Assembly (NCBI RefSeq): GCF_024611995.1
Contig: NZ_CP102509.1
Location: 372,001-436,000 of the forward strand
Source of the DNA: Streptomyces sp. NBC_00162
Lineage (GTDB): Bacteria; Actinomycetota; Actinomycetes; Streptomycetales; Streptomycetaceae
Direction of reading: 5' to 3'
DNA length: 64,000 nucleotides
Numbering within the stretch: the stretch's first letter is position 1; each line of letters begins with the position of its first letter. The notes below the pieces were generated by a model, which saw only the letters and a list, made by a program, of their open reading frames with translations, searched no databases and was not told the origin of the DNA. This document shows, in pieces, positions 46,389 to 58,613 of the stretch. The translations under genes and the position numbers were made by a program.

Positions 46389-47939
46389 TCAGTGGGCTGG
46401 GTCCCATACCGACTGCCACAGGTCGAGCCGGGCCTTCAGCGGATCGGGTCCGGCCGCCGCACCCGTATTCGCGAAGTCCATCACGTTGCCGGTGGCCGGG
46501 TCGTAGCGCGGCCATTCCGGGAGGCCGGCGCCGTTGGGGTCACCGGTCCTGACAAAGTTGGCCCAGTAGCCGCTGGCGGTCCGGACCATCTCCAGGTCGG
46601 CTCCCTTCCGCTCGATCTGGACGATTCCTTTTCCGTCGAAGGAGATCGGCAAATCCAGGACGAACGGCATTTCAAACCCATGGATCACGCCGGGCACCGC
46701 ATCGCGGTAGGCCTCGTCCACGTAGGAGAAGCGGTAGTAGTAGGCCGGCTGGCCCGCCCTGGTCATCACCGCCGCCAGATGCCGGGTCGGCTCGATCATG
46801 GTCCGGTCCGCGTAGACCGCCTGGTTGAGCGCCTTGAAGCTGGCGTTGCCGTCCGGGTCGTAGAGCTTGCGTGCCTGCGACGCGAGTGCGCCGAACTGAG
46901 CGAACACCGCGTCCTTGGTCTCCGCCACGCTGACCGCCAGGTCGACCGCGGTCGCCCCGCAGATCACCGGCACCATCGCCTGCCGGCCGCCGCGCATCGC
47001 CGCCTCAGACGTCTCGGCGATCAGCCGCCCGTCGATCGTCGGACCGCTAAAGCCCGCCGCGCTGGGACCGCCCGCGGCCATCGTGACCACTTCGGACATG
47101 CCGATGCCTTCCTCGGCGACCTTCTCCGCCGGCAGGGCGCGCAGCGCCGCCAGCGCCTTCGCGTCATTGCCATCGATGCCCGCCTCGCGGGCGAACTCGA
47201 CGGCCCTGGACTCGGCGGCGTCCAGGTTCTCCAGTGGAAACGCCCCGTCGCGGGCACTCGGCATACCCGGCGACTCCACGATCGCACGGTGGAACAGGCC
47301 GGAGGCCAGCGGCGAGATCAGCATCGCGACCATCGCGCCACCGCCGGCGGACTCGCCGGCGATCGTCACGGTGCCCGGGTCGCCGCCGAACGCGGCGATG
47401 TTGCGCTGCACCCACTGCAGCGCCGCGATCTCGTCCATGAAGGCGTAGTTCCCGCGCGGGTCGTCGGGCGCCTCGGCGGCCAGCGCCGGGTGTGCGAAAA
47501 AGCCCAGCCGGCTCAGGCGGTAGTTGAACGAGACCACGACCATGCCGCCCTGACGCGTGAACCTCTCCATCGGGTACTGCGACGCCGCCCCCTGGACATC
47601 TCCGCCGCCGTGGACCCACACCATCACCGGCAACGGATCGCCCGTCTGGTCGGCCGGGCGCCACACGTTCAGATACAGGCAATCCTCCGATCCCTTCGAC
47701 GCTCCGCCAGCCCCTGTGCCCCCTGGCTTGAGAAGGCTGTAGTGCTGTATCGGATCGGGGCCCATCTTCGACGCGTCAAGCACGCCGTCCCAGGGCTTGA
47801 CCGGTTGCGGTGCCCGCCAGCGCAAATCGCCGACCGGCGGCTGCGCGAACGGGATCCCCTTGAAGGAGATTAGATCGCCCTCCGCCGTGCCGCGAACCGT
47901 CCCGCCCTCGACGGTTGCCTCCAGCAGTCCCTGTGCCAT
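46389..47939 (-). CDS. Type-B carboxylesterase (PnbA-like)
   Basis: 516 residues from ATG 47939 with GGAGAGAAGG upstream. Full alpha/beta-hydrolase of the carboxylesterase B family: oxyanion box VWVHGGGDVQGAA, nucleophile elbow TIAGESAGGGAMV, and the catalytic His in GVIHGFEMPFVLDLP. The conserved SEDCLYLNVWRPA stretch is present. No signal peptide, so probably intracellular hydrolysis of small esters. The neighbours are relics, so no pathway can be read from context; acetyl or aryl esters from plant material are possible substrates. Confidence 0.92.
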   Translation of the reverse strand: MAQGLLEATVEGGTVRGTAEGDLISFKGIPFAQPPVGDLRWRAPQPVKPWDGVLDASKMGPDPIQHYSLLKPGGTGAGGASKGSEDCLYLNVWRPADQTGDPLPVMVWVHGGGDVQGAASQYPMERFTRQGGMVVVSFNYRLSRLGFFAHPALAAEAPDDPRGNYAFMDEIAALQWVQRNIAAFGGDPGTVTIAGESAGGGAMVAMLISPLASGLFHRAIVESPGMPSARDGAFPLENLDAAESRAVEFAREAGIDGNDAKALAALRALPAEKVAEEGIGMSEVVTMAAGGPSAAGFSGPTIDGRLIAETSEAAMRGGRQAMVPVICGATAVDLAVSVAETKDAVFAQFGALASQARKLYDPDGNASFKALNQAVYADRTMIEPTRHLAAVMTRAGQPAYYYRFSYVDEAYRDAVPGVIHGFEMPFVLDLPISFDGKGIVQIERKGADLEMVRTASGYWANFVRTGDPNGAGLPEWPRYDPATGNVMDFANTGAAAGPDPLKARLDLWQSVWDPAH

Positions 47940-48365
47940 CCTTCTCTCCGTCCCTCGGCCGTTCGCATGCGCGGATTGACGAGCCCTTTCCAACTCTCAG
48001 CCCGATCGGAACATGCAACCCCGCCCCCGTCATCACCCCGATCGGGTGACACGGACCTCATACGCGCCTGATCCATGAGAGCCGACTCGTCCGGCATGAG
48101 CATGGAAAGCCCGGCCCAGCGGGAGCCTGCATGACGCGAAACTGCAGGTGTCTCGTGGGACCGGACCAGTGAGTTTCCAAGCCGTCACCGTCGGTCGCAC
48201 CCGTCCCGGGTTGGGCACGAGGCACGCCGCAAGCAGGTGCCGCGATGATCTTGGTCGGCGGGTCCGTGGCCGTCCGGATGGTAGGGCGTGACGCACGCAC
48301 ATGCCGCTGTCAGTACGGCATAGCGTGACCGCTGTCCGGCGCACTCGATGCTCGTCGAACGGGCT
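47940..48365. other. Intergenic stretch upstream of the carboxylesterase
   Basis: No gene recognised. The carboxylesterase promoter should lie near 47940-48040. Confidence 0.35.
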
Positions 48366-48590
48366 CGCGCGCTCAGACACCTGACGGCACCATGCACATG
48401 TGGTTCACCGGCCAGTATTCGGGGTCATCGAGAACCAACGCCTCGTGTACACCGACGCGGTGTCCGATGAGCACGGCAACGTGTTGTCACCCGTGCAGAC
48501 GGGCATGCCAGCCGGTCACCCCACCACGACGGAGGTCCGCGTCGCGCTGGAACCTGCCAACGGCGGAACCAAGATGAGGCTGACCCACGT
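48366..48590 (+). pseudogene. SRPBCC/AHSA1-domain protein remnant
   Basis: Two frames joined by one missing base near 48420 read TPDGTMHMWFTGQYSG and then VIENQRLVYTDAVSDEHGN, VRVALEPANGGTKMRLTHVG. This is the second half of an AHSA1-type START-like domain, a small-ligand-binding fold. The first half is absent and the end runs into the neighbouring convergent gene, so only a relic remains. Confidence 0.6.
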
Positions 48591-48676
48591 CGGCATCCCC
48601 GCCGGGTCCCCCGGTGCCGGCCCGCCCCCTGTCGGCGCGCGCTCTGTCCACCGCACGAAGCCCCGACCAACGGCGG

Positions 48677-49593
48677 TCAGTCGGGGTCGCGCACGCAGCG
48701 GAAGCCGACGTGGTTGGTGGTATCGCGGGCACCGTGGCCTTGCCGGGCGGCCGGCCGGTAGCGGTGGCAGTACTCCGGGGCACACAGGTGGGAGCCCCCT
48801 TTGTCACGAATCGGTCCTGCTCACTCACTGTTCCGGTGGGGACGCAGCACGATGGGGAGGGCTCGGCGTGTACCGCGTCGTGGTCATCGATCCAGGCCGT
48901 TGCGGTCCACTCCCACACGTTGCCGGTCACGTCGTAAAGCCCGTATCCGTTGGCCGGGAAGGTACGGATCGGCGACGTCCGGGCGAGATGCGGTGGCCAG
49001 AGGTTCTCGTACGGGAAGTGCCCTTGCCAGGTGTTCGCCATGGTCTTGCCGCCCGCTCGCATCTCGTCGCCCCACGCGTAGGTGGCATCTTCGAGGCTGC
49101 CCCGTGCGGCGTGTTCCCATTCCGCCTCGGTTGGCAGACGGGCACCGGCCCAGGCCGCGTATGCGGCGGCGTCTTCCCAACCGACGTGCACGACGGGATG
49201 CAGCTCCAGGCCGTGCAGCGTGCTCCCCGGCCCGTACGGGTGCCGCCAGTCGGCGCCCGGCACCCAGGACCACCAGTGTGTCCAGTCGTCGAGGGGGACG
49301 GGACCGCTGGTGCCGGTGAACACCTGTGACCCCGGAACGATCAGGTCGGGGTCGGCGCCAGGGAAGCCCCGAGGATCGGGTGCCCGCTCGGCGATGGTGA
49401 TGTGGCCGGTGTCCTTGACGAAGCGCCCGAACTCAGCATTGGTGACTGGGTGCTCGTCGACCCACAGCTCGCCAACCATCACGTCCTTGACCGGTCGCTC
49501 CTCTGGGTAGAAGTCGACGGATCCCATCCGGAACGAACCACCGGGAACCAGCACCTGCCCACGCCCAGTCACGTGCTTCAGCCTAGAGCGCAC
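48677..49593 (-). CDS. Formylglycine-generating-enzyme (SUMF1)-family protein (one-base frame break)
   Basis: GTG 49593 (or GTG 49572) to a stop at 48677. The FGE-sulfatase fold is recognised by [61 protein letters not shown] and, after one missing G in the run at 48791-48801, the proper end [24 protein letters not shown]. In true formylglycine-generating enzymes two Cys near the C-terminus bind copper; here [12 protein letters not shown] supplies a Cys pair at the right place. About 305 residues. No sulfatase gene is nearby, so the substrate is unknown. Confidence 0.8.
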
Positions 49594-50110
49594 TCAACGT
49601 CGTGAGCGGTCGTGGGCGACTCGTCCGGCTGAGCCGGAGTGCGGCTCCTGCGTCCGGATGGTCACCTTCTTCAGCAGGACGGTGACCCGAATGGTGGCTG
49701 GTAGGTCGGCGAGATCGGCGTGCCCCAATCCCCACCGCCGAACTGAGTCGAGCACCTTCCAGCCGGCAGCGCCTGGGAAATCAATCGTGTGGTGTTCCCG
49801 GCCGACCCGGCGGCACTGGACGGACGGCTGCCATCGAGCCCCATGAACGCGGCCGCCGCCCATCTCCCGCTAAGGGTGACGGGATGGCGTCGGCGTCGGC
49901 GTCGTCGTCGGGGTTGCCAACCTCCGCCGTCATGCAGAGCGACCGGTTCGTGAGTTGACGACCTCGTTCTCTGCGATCGCTCACGGCCTTGGGTAGTTAC
50001 GGATCATCCTGGCTCCACTCCGTCGTCGTCCCTCGATGGCACCGCTTCCCGCAAAACGCCTTTCGATAGTACGGTCGCGCGCATCACCTACGACCGCCGG
50101 AGGATTCAGC
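49594..50110. other. Intergenic stretch between the SUMF1-like gene and GH2
   Basis: A short minus-strand open frame (49863-49594) has no recognisable family and poor start context, so it is not called. The GH2 ribosome site GGAGG is at its right edge. No LacI-type palindrome was seen. Confidence 0.35.
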
Positions 50111-53086
<2,976 letters not shown>

Positions 53087-53113
53087 GACCACCGAGCGGC
53101 CCCGAACGCGCTC

Positions 53114-53139
53114 CGCCCGCCGCACCTGGTCGGCGGGCG
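53114..53139. terminator. Hairpin between convergent GH2 and GH9 genes
   Basis: CGCCCGCCG (53114-53122) and CGGCGGGCG (53131-53139), eight-base loop; it can serve both genes. Confidence 0.65.
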
Positions 53140-53155
53140 GGCAGGGCATGATCGT

Positions 53156-55627
53156 TCAGGAGCAGACTGCACCGTTGAGCGTGTAGCGCGCCGGGATCGC
53201 GTTGGTACCCGAGTACGTCGCCTGGAAGCCGAAGCTCACGCTGCCGCCGGGCGCCAGGGTCCCGTTCCACCCGGCGTCCCGGGCGGTGACCGTGCTGCCC
53301 GACTGGCTCACCGTGGCATTCCAGGCGTTGCTGATCCGCTGATCACCCGCGAAACTCCAGCCGAGGGTCCACCCGGAGATCGCGGAGGTTCCCGTGTTCC
53401 TCACGGTCACCGTCGCAGTGAAGCCGTTGCCCCAGGCGTTGTCGATCCGGTACGCCACCGTGCAGGAGGCCGCCGACGCGTCGTCGTCCGCCTCCGTCAC
53501 CGTGAACGTCGCCGGCTGCACGCCAGGACCACCGACCGTGAAGGTTGCGCTGCCCGAGGACGCGTCGGCATCCTGCGCGGCGAAGACCGAAACCTGCTGC
53601 TCCGTCGCCCAGTTGCCCGGGGTGAACACCAGGGTCGCGGCTGCCGACAGGTCCTGGTCGCCGGAGTTCCGGGTCACCGTCACCGTGACGTTCTGCGCGG
53701 GCGCGGCCGAGAGCCGCACGCCCACCGGTGCCGAACCGCCCTCCGGGACGGTCACGGCCGCCGGTGCCACCTCGACCACGGGCACCGCCGGGACGCTGCG
53801 CCGCTCAGCCGCGAAAGCCGCCAGCCAGGCCAGCGAGGCGTTCCAGTTGATGGCCACCTCGTTGGTGGAGTACGAGCCGATGTCGTCCACGTAGCACGCC
53901 GCCGGTGCGCAGCCCGCGAGCTTCTCCTTGGCCACCGGGTCCTCCAGCCCGGCGTTCGGCCCTCCCGCGAAGGAACCCGCCGGCGGGTGCGGCAGCGAGG
54001 CGTCGTTCTGATGCGCCCAGAACCGGTGGTGCTGGTTCGCGGAATAGCGATCGCCGTAGCCGGTGACGTAGGAGAGGTCGAGCGCGTTGCGGCCGAGCAG
54101 GTAGTCCAGGCTCTCCAACGCTCCGTCCCGGTAGCGTTGTTGACCGGTGAGCTCGTACGCCACGGCCAGCACCATTGCGTTGTTGGTGACGGAGCTGTTG
54201 GAGCCCCACACGTACCCGGTGGCGGGGAGCGACACCGGGTAGCCCTGTCCGGCCATGGTGAACAGGTGACCATCGGCGGCCGCGGTCAGCAGGCCGCGCA
54301 GCCGGGCCACGTCGTCGGCGGGCAGGGCCACGCCGGGGACGGTGGCGAGGGTGATCCGGCCGAGCGTCGCGGTGCCGCCCCACCAGAACCCGTCGACGGG
54401 CTTGGTGTGGTGCGGAGAGGAGGTGACGGCGTCCCGGTACTGTGACTCGCCGGTGGTGGCCAGGAGTTCCGCCGCCGCCCAGTAGAACTCGTCGGAGACG
54501 TCGGCGTCCTCGTACGCACCGCCGCCGGTGTTGTCGGTTGCGAGAGCAAGCACGTCCGGGTTGGCCTTGGCAGCCGTCCAGGCGCGGCGGGCCGCGTCCA
54601 GGCAGCGCGCGGCGAACGCGGCGTCGTACGGCGCGTATACCCGGGCACACTGCGCGGCCGAGGCCGCCAGGTTCAGCGTCGCGGCGGTCGACGGCTTGTG
54701 CAACTCACGCTGCTCGGAATCGAGTTCTGGCCGGGTGGGCAAGGCAGTCCACTTGGCGTCGTGCATCTTATGGAAGGCCATGCCCGCCATCGGCTTCCCG
54801 GCCGGGACCTGCATCCGCAGCAGGAACTCCAGCTCCCAGCGGGCCTCGTCCAGCACGTCCGGCGTCCCGTTGCCACGCTCCGGCACCCGCAGCGTCGCGT
54901 CGCCGAGCGCCGCTTCGCCGCCCGAACGGCGGGCCCTCTCGAATGAGTTGACCATTTCCCAGACGGAGATGCCGCCGTTGACCACATACTTCCCGTGGTC
55001 GCCCGCGTCGTACCAGCCGCCACGCACGTCCAGTTGGTAGTCGCACACCCCGGCCTGGCAGGGGACACTGGTGTCGCCCTTGTTCGGGGCGACGCCCAGG
55101 TGTCCGGCGGGGCGGGCGTAGGAGCTGCCGCCCGCCAGGGCGGCGTCGATCGAGCTACCGCTGCGCTGCTGATAGAAGAACGACATGCTGTCGGCGCGCA
55201 GTCCGTCGTACAGGGATGCCGAGATGTCGAAGGGGTGGCTGGTCTGGCCGCCGACGGCCAGGGCGTAGCCGGTCCCGGTGCCGGTGTACGTGCCGAAGTC
55301 CACCAGGTGCGTGGACTGGCCGGACGCCTGGTCGGCGCCGCGCACCGTGGTGGCGCCCGACGCGGCCACCGCGCCGGAGGCGTCGCGCAGTTGCCAGGCG
55401 AGCGGGGCGGTCGCGGAGCTGGCCACGGTGGCCCGCTTGGGGCCGGCGGGCAGGTAGCCGAGCTGATTGACCCGGACGGGCGTGTCGGCAGCGGCAGCCA
55501 CGGTGCCGGCAGCCGCGACCGGAACTGTCAGAGCGGTCGCGGACAGGCCGCCGACGGCCAGCGCGAAGCCGGCGAGGACAGCTGCCGCGCGACGTGGCAC
55601 GCCGCGGGCGGAGGTGACAGGAGGCAC
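53156..55627 (-). CDS. Secreted GH9 cellulase with CelD_N, Calx-beta-like and CBM2 domains
   Basis: 823 residues from GTG 55627 with AAGGAAGG upstream. Signal peptide about 1-46; N-terminal Ig-like CelD_N domain (about 48-130: [16 protein letters not shown]). The GH9 (alpha/alpha)6 barrel (about 140-590) has the base Asp in [16 protein letters not shown], the [12 protein letters not shown] box and the acid Glu in [14 protein letters not shown] Calx-beta-like module (about 605-700) and a C-terminal CBM2 (about 705-823, [20 protein letters not shown]) follow. It cuts cellulose outside the cell. The operator TGGGAGCGCTCCCA 36 bases upstream matches the CebR consensus, so induction by cellobiose is likely. 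Confidence 0.93.
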   Translation of the reverse strand: MPPVTSARGVPRRAAAVLAGFALAVGGLSATALTVPVAAAGTVAAAADTPVRVNQLGYLPAGPKRATVASSATAPLAWQLRDASGAVAASGATTVRGADQASGQSTHLVDFGTYTGTGTGYALAVGGQTSHPFDISASLYDGLRADSMSFFYQQRSGSSIDAALAGGSSYARPAGHLGVAPNKGDTSVPCQAGVCDYQLDVRGGWYDAGDHGKYVVNGGISVWEMVNSFERARRSGGEAALGDATLRVPERGNGTPDVLDEARWELEFLLRMQVPAGKPMAGMAFHKMHDAKWTALPTRPELDSEQRELHKPSTAATLNLAASAAQCARVYAPYDAAFAARCLDAARRAWTAAKANPDVLALATDNTGGGAYEDADVSDEFYWAAAELLATTGESQYRDAVTSSPHHTKPVDGFWWGGTATLGRITLATVPGVALPADDVARLRGLLTAAADGHLFTMAGQGYPVSLPATGYVWGSNSSVTNNAMVLAVAYELTGQQRYRDGALESLDYLLGRNALDLSYVTGYGDRYSANQHHRFWAHQNDASLPHPPAGSFAGGPNAGLEDPVAKEKLAGCAPAACYVDDIGSYSTNEVAINWNASLAWLAAFAAERRSVPAVPVVEVAPAAVTVPEGGSAPVGVRLSAAPAQNVTVTVTRNSGDQDLSAAATLVFTPGNWATEQQVSVFAAQDADASSGSATFTVGGPGVQPATFTVTEADDDASAASCTVAYRIDNAWGNGFTATVTVRNTGTSAISGWTLGWSFAGDQRISNAWNATVSQSGSTVTARDAGWNGTLAPGGSVSFGFQATYSGTNAIPARYTLNGAVCS

Positions 55628-55662
55628 GGGTGGAGCCTTCCTTGGTGGGCGGGAGACAAATA

Positions 55663-55706
55663 TGGGAGCGCTCCCAATCAAGCCTGCCACCGGTCGGCCC
55701 CGTCAA
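55663..55706 (-). promoter_or_regulatory. GH9 promoter with CebR-type operator
   Basis: On the minus strand TTGACG (55706-55701), 18-base spacer, CTTGAT (55683-55678), then the perfect palindrome TGGGAGCGCTCCCA (55663-55676), where transcription should start. Confidence 0.75.
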
Positions 55707-55723
55707 GTCTCCTGGCTGTACAG

Positions 55724-55763
55724 GTAGTTGACCTGCCCTCTCTCCGAGAGCAGGCCAACTACC
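55724..55763. terminator. Long imperfect hairpin upstream of GH9
   Basis: Arms GTAGTTGACCTGC and GCAGGCCAACTAC (one mismatch) with a further paired CTCTC/GAGAG. It probably terminates transcription entering from the araD side. Confidence 0.5.
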
Positions 55764-55849
55764 ACCACAGCTTCGACGGAGGGACAACGGTGGCGCGAAA
55801 TCGACGATCGGCGGCGGCGCCGGCCCGCGACGGAGACTCGCACGCCCCA

Positions 55850-56054
55850 GGCCCGAGCGAAGGTCGCACCCCGGCACGGTGCCGACGCAGGCGATCCGGC
55901 CCGCGCCGCTGCGGCGGATGGTGAGGGCGGGCCAGCGGCCGAAGTGCAGGTGGTCGTACTCGGCCAGCACCGTCGCGTCGGCGACGGTGAGGCCGTCCAC
56001 CCAGCGGGGCGCGGTCGCGCCCTGCGGGCGGCGGAACTGCGCGACCGCGACCAC
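55850..56054 (-). pseudogene. GH42 beta-galactosidase remnant (C-terminal end)
   Basis: One frame reads WVDGLTVADATVLAEYDHLH, FGRWPALTIRRSGAGRIACV, GTVPG, which matches the trimerisation and C-terminal domains of GH42 beta-galactosidases. Neither the catalytic barrel nor the end is present. The 56055-56324 stretch, up to the araD stop, shows no further recognisable piece. Confidence 0.5.
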
Positions 56055-56324
56055 GCCCGGGCCAACGCGATCTCGACCGGGCCGCGCACACGGCGTCGTT
56101 CACGGCAGGCGGCGTTCGGTGCCGACGGGAGAGTTTCGCGTCCGCCCCGGCAGGCGGCCGCCGGAGCGCCGGCCGTCTGCAGCGACCCGCGGCATCCCTC
56201 CTGGCCGATCCCGTCAAGCACGTGAACCGCGTCCCCGAATGCGCGCGGGAGGTCCCGCTGCCTTCCGAGCCGCGGCCTGCCGGACGGTCTGGCGGGATCA
56301 TGCACCGCGAGGCGGTGCGCGGCC

Positions 56325-57062
56325 TCAGATGCCTGGGGCGTGAGGGATGTTGCCGTAATAGGCGTCCGGTCCGTGCTTACGGGTGAAGTGCCGCTCCAGC
56401 AGATGCCTCGGCGGTGCGGAGGCGTCCCCCAGGCGGGACCCCAGCGCCAGCGTGTGCAGCGCCATCTCCGCCACGGCCTCGCAGACGATGGCGTTCTCCA
56501 GTGCAGCCTTCGCGGTGGCCCCCCAGGTGAAGGGGCCGTGTCGTGAGACGAGCGCTCCGGGGACCTCGTCGGCCCGCCGGGGGTCGCCGCCGAGCCGGGC
56601 AACGATCACCTGTCCGGTGTTGTACTCGTAGTCCTGCGCGCACTGCTCGGCGGTGAGATCCGCCGTCACGGGTACGGGCCCGTTGAAGGTGTCGGCGTGT
56701 GTCGTGCCGAGCACAGGGATCGGACGGCGTGCCTGGGCGAAGGCGACGGCGTGCGTCGAGTGCGTGTGGGTGACGCCGCCGATGGAGGGGAAGGCCCGGT
56801 AGAGGCACCGATGGGTTTCGGTGTCGGTGGACGGCCTGAGGTGCCCGTCGACGACCCGCCCGTCCTCCAGCGACACAGCCACCAGGTCATCCTCGGTGAG
56901 GTCGGCATAGGAGACCCCGGACGGCTTGATGACGAAGACGCCGGCGTCTCGATCTACTCCGCTGACGTTTCCCCAGGTGAGGGTGGCCAGACCGGCCTCC
57001 GGGATGCGCAGGTTGGCCGCGAGGACCTCGCGACGGAGGTCCTTGAGAATGGTCTCGCTCAC
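56325..57062 (-). CDS. araD: L-ribulose-5-phosphate 4-epimerase
   Basis: 245 residues from GTG 57062. Class II aldolase fold: RIPEAGLATLTWGNVSGVDR, phosphate-binding KPSGVSYADLTEDDLV, zinc His99 and His101 in THTHSTH, and HGPFTWG near the end. The enzyme converts L-ribulose-5-phosphate to D-xylulose-5-phosphate, the last step of bacterial L-arabinose catabolism. No araA or araB gene is in the window. Divergent from a LacI-type gene with two shared operators (57227-57240 and 57303-57316), so it is probably induced by arabinose liberated by the GH62, GH43 and GH127 enzymes of this region. Confidence 0.93.
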   Translation of the reverse strand: MSETILKDLRREVLAANLRIPEAGLATLTWGNVSGVDRDAGVFVIKPSGVSYADLTEDDLVAVSLEDGRVVDGHLRPSTDTETHRCLYRAFPSIGGVTHTHSTHAVAFAQARRPIPVLGTTHADTFNGPVPVTADLTAEQCAQDYEYNTGQVIVARLGGDPRRADEVPGALVSRHGPFTWGATAKAALENAIVCEAVAEMALHTLALGSRLGDASAPPRHLLERHFTRKHGPDAYYGNIPHAPGI

Positions 57063-57226
57063 TACGCTCTCACCGTCTGTCTGACATGCGCGGCGGTTTC
57101 TCTGGGACTGGCGTCCGGCAGGCCCCGCAGTCGCGCATGAGTGGGCTGGACTGATCGGGGGCCGCACCAGGCATCGCGGCTGCGCTACAACAGCTATCCC
57201 GCCCACCCCAGCTGCCCCTATCGAAT

Positions 57227-57240
57227 TGTGAGCGCTAACA
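57227..57240. promoter_or_regulatory. LacI-type operator between araD and its regulator
   Basis: TGTGAGCGCTAACA, identical to the site in the GH127 promoter (35406-35419). Confidence 0.75.
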
Positions 57241-57302
57241 GGTAGTAATCTCAATAGGTACGAGGAGATTCCCGCCCACACCATGCGGCCAACGCTGCAT
57301 AA

Positions 57303-57316
57303 TGTGAACGCCAACA
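57303..57316. promoter_or_regulatory. Second, weaker LacI-type operator
   Basis: TGTGAACGCCAACA, two changes from 57227-57240 and 63 bases away, closer to the regulator gene. Two sites suggest looping or separate control of the two promoters. Confidence 0.55.
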
Positions 57317-57400
57317 TCGATACCTGGTCGACAATCTCCCGGTCGGTCCGAGATGTGTGCGGGCCGCGGCTGGTTCGGTACCTTGAGGGAAGGCCGCTCG

Positions 57401-58477
57401 ATGAGGAAAGGAAGAGAGTTGACCCAGCTCCCAGACGTCTCGCGAGCGCCCACGATGACGGACGTCGCGCGCGTCGCCGGCGTGTCCCATCAGACCGTTT
57501 CACGGGTGCTCAGCGACCACCCGAACGTCAGCGCCAAGACCCGGGCCGCGGTGACACAGGTCATCGAGCAGCTGGGGTACCGCCGCAACTCGGCAGCCCG
57601 GGCCCTGGCCACTCGTCGGACCCACACGCTGGGCGTCATCGCGGTGAACACCACTCTGCACGGGCCCGCAAGCACCGTGGCGGGAGTTCAGGAGGCGGCT
57701 CGGGACCGCGGCTATCTGACGTCCGCCGTCACGCTTCGGACCGCCACGCAGACGGCCCTCGCCGAAGCCATGCAGCACCTCGCCGGGTGGGGCGTGGAGG
57801 GGATCGTCGCCGTCACTCCCCAACGCGCCGCGGTGAGGGCCCTGGCGGCATTGGAAGCACCGTGCCCGGTGGTCACCGTGGAAGGCGGCCACACCCTTGA
57901 CCTGCCAGGGGTGTCGCTGGACCAGAGCCTCGGCGCTCGCATGATCACGGAACATCTTCTCGCGTCGGGCCACGCCACCGTGTGGCATGTCGCAGGCCCT
58001 CCCGACTGGCTCGAGAGCGAGGCCCGCACGCAGGGATGGGAGGAAGCGCTACGAGATGCAGGCGCCGAGGTGCCGCCCCTGCTGCGCGGCGACTGGAGTC
58101 CACTGTCGGGATACCAGGCCGGCCAGCAGCTCGCGGGTCGGGTCCGGGCGTCACGAGGGCGGGGAGCGGGCCTCACCGCGGTGTTCGTCGCCAACGACCA
58201 GATGGCCCTCGGCGTCCTACGGGCCTTGCGGGAAGCGGGCCTGCGCACGCCGGAGGACGTGGCGGTCGCCGGCTTCGACGACATCCCCGAGGCGGAGTTC
58301 TTCCCACCCCCGCTGACCACCATCCGCCAGGACTTCGCCTCGCTCGGGCGCGACAGCATCGGGCTGCTCCTGGACCACATCGAAGGCCGGACCGACGAGT
58401 CGACCCACCTGGTGGTGGCGCCCGAGCTCATCGTGCGCGCCAGTACGGCCCGCAGGAGCGCTCCCCCCAGCGCATGA
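57401..58477 (+). CDS. LacI-family regulator of araD and probably the arabinan/xylan genes
   Basis: 358 residues from ATG 57401 (GGGAAGG upstream); TTG 57419 with its own GGAAGAG is an alternative. HTH and hinge TMTDVARVAGVSHQTVSRVL, SDHPNVSAKTR; the sensor domain is complete (AVFVANDQMALGVLRALREA, DVAVAGFDDIPEAEFFPPPL). Two operators lie directly upstream, so it should repress itself and araD. The same core occurs before GH62 (15753), in GH30 (26830) and before GH127 (35406), which makes it a candidate regional repressor responding to arabinose or a derivative. A hairpin terminator follows at 58558-58592. Confidence 0.88.
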   Translation: MRKGRELTQLPDVSRAPTMTDVARVAGVSHQTVSRVLSDHPNVSAKTRAAVTQVIEQLGYRRNSAARALATRRTHTLGVIAVNTTLHGPASTVAGVQEAARDRGYLTSAVTLRTATQTALAEAMQHLAGWGVEGIVAVTPQRAAVRALAALEAPCPVVTVEGGHTLDLPGVSLDQSLGARMITEHLLASGHATVWHVAGPPDWLESEARTQGWEEALRDAGAEVPPLLRGDWSPLSGYQAGQQLAGRVRASRGRGAGLTAVFVANDQMALGVLRALREAGLRTPEDVAVAGFDDIPEAEFFPPPLTTIRQDFASLGRDSIGLLLDHIEGRTDESTHLVVAPELIVRASTARRSAPPSA

Positions 58478-58557
58478 CCCCCCTCCCCTTCCCGGGGGTA
58501 GCCGTTCCCCGGGCACCGACAACACGTCGTACGGGGAAGGTGCCGTGTGCGCGAAAG

Positions 58558-58592
58558 CCGCTGTCCGGTGTCCCTGCGACACCGGACAGCGG
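58558..58592. terminator. Bidirectional terminator between LacI-type gene and galM
   Basis: Perfect 15-base stem (58558-58572 with 58578-58592), five-base loop, between two convergent stop codons. Confidence 0.85.
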
Positions 58593-58613
58593 ATAGGCCC
58601 GGCGCCGCCCCTC

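Noticed and set aside
49594..49863. Short minus-strand open frame upstream of the SUMF1-like gene
   Set aside because: No recognisable family, no ribosome site and no support from neighbours.
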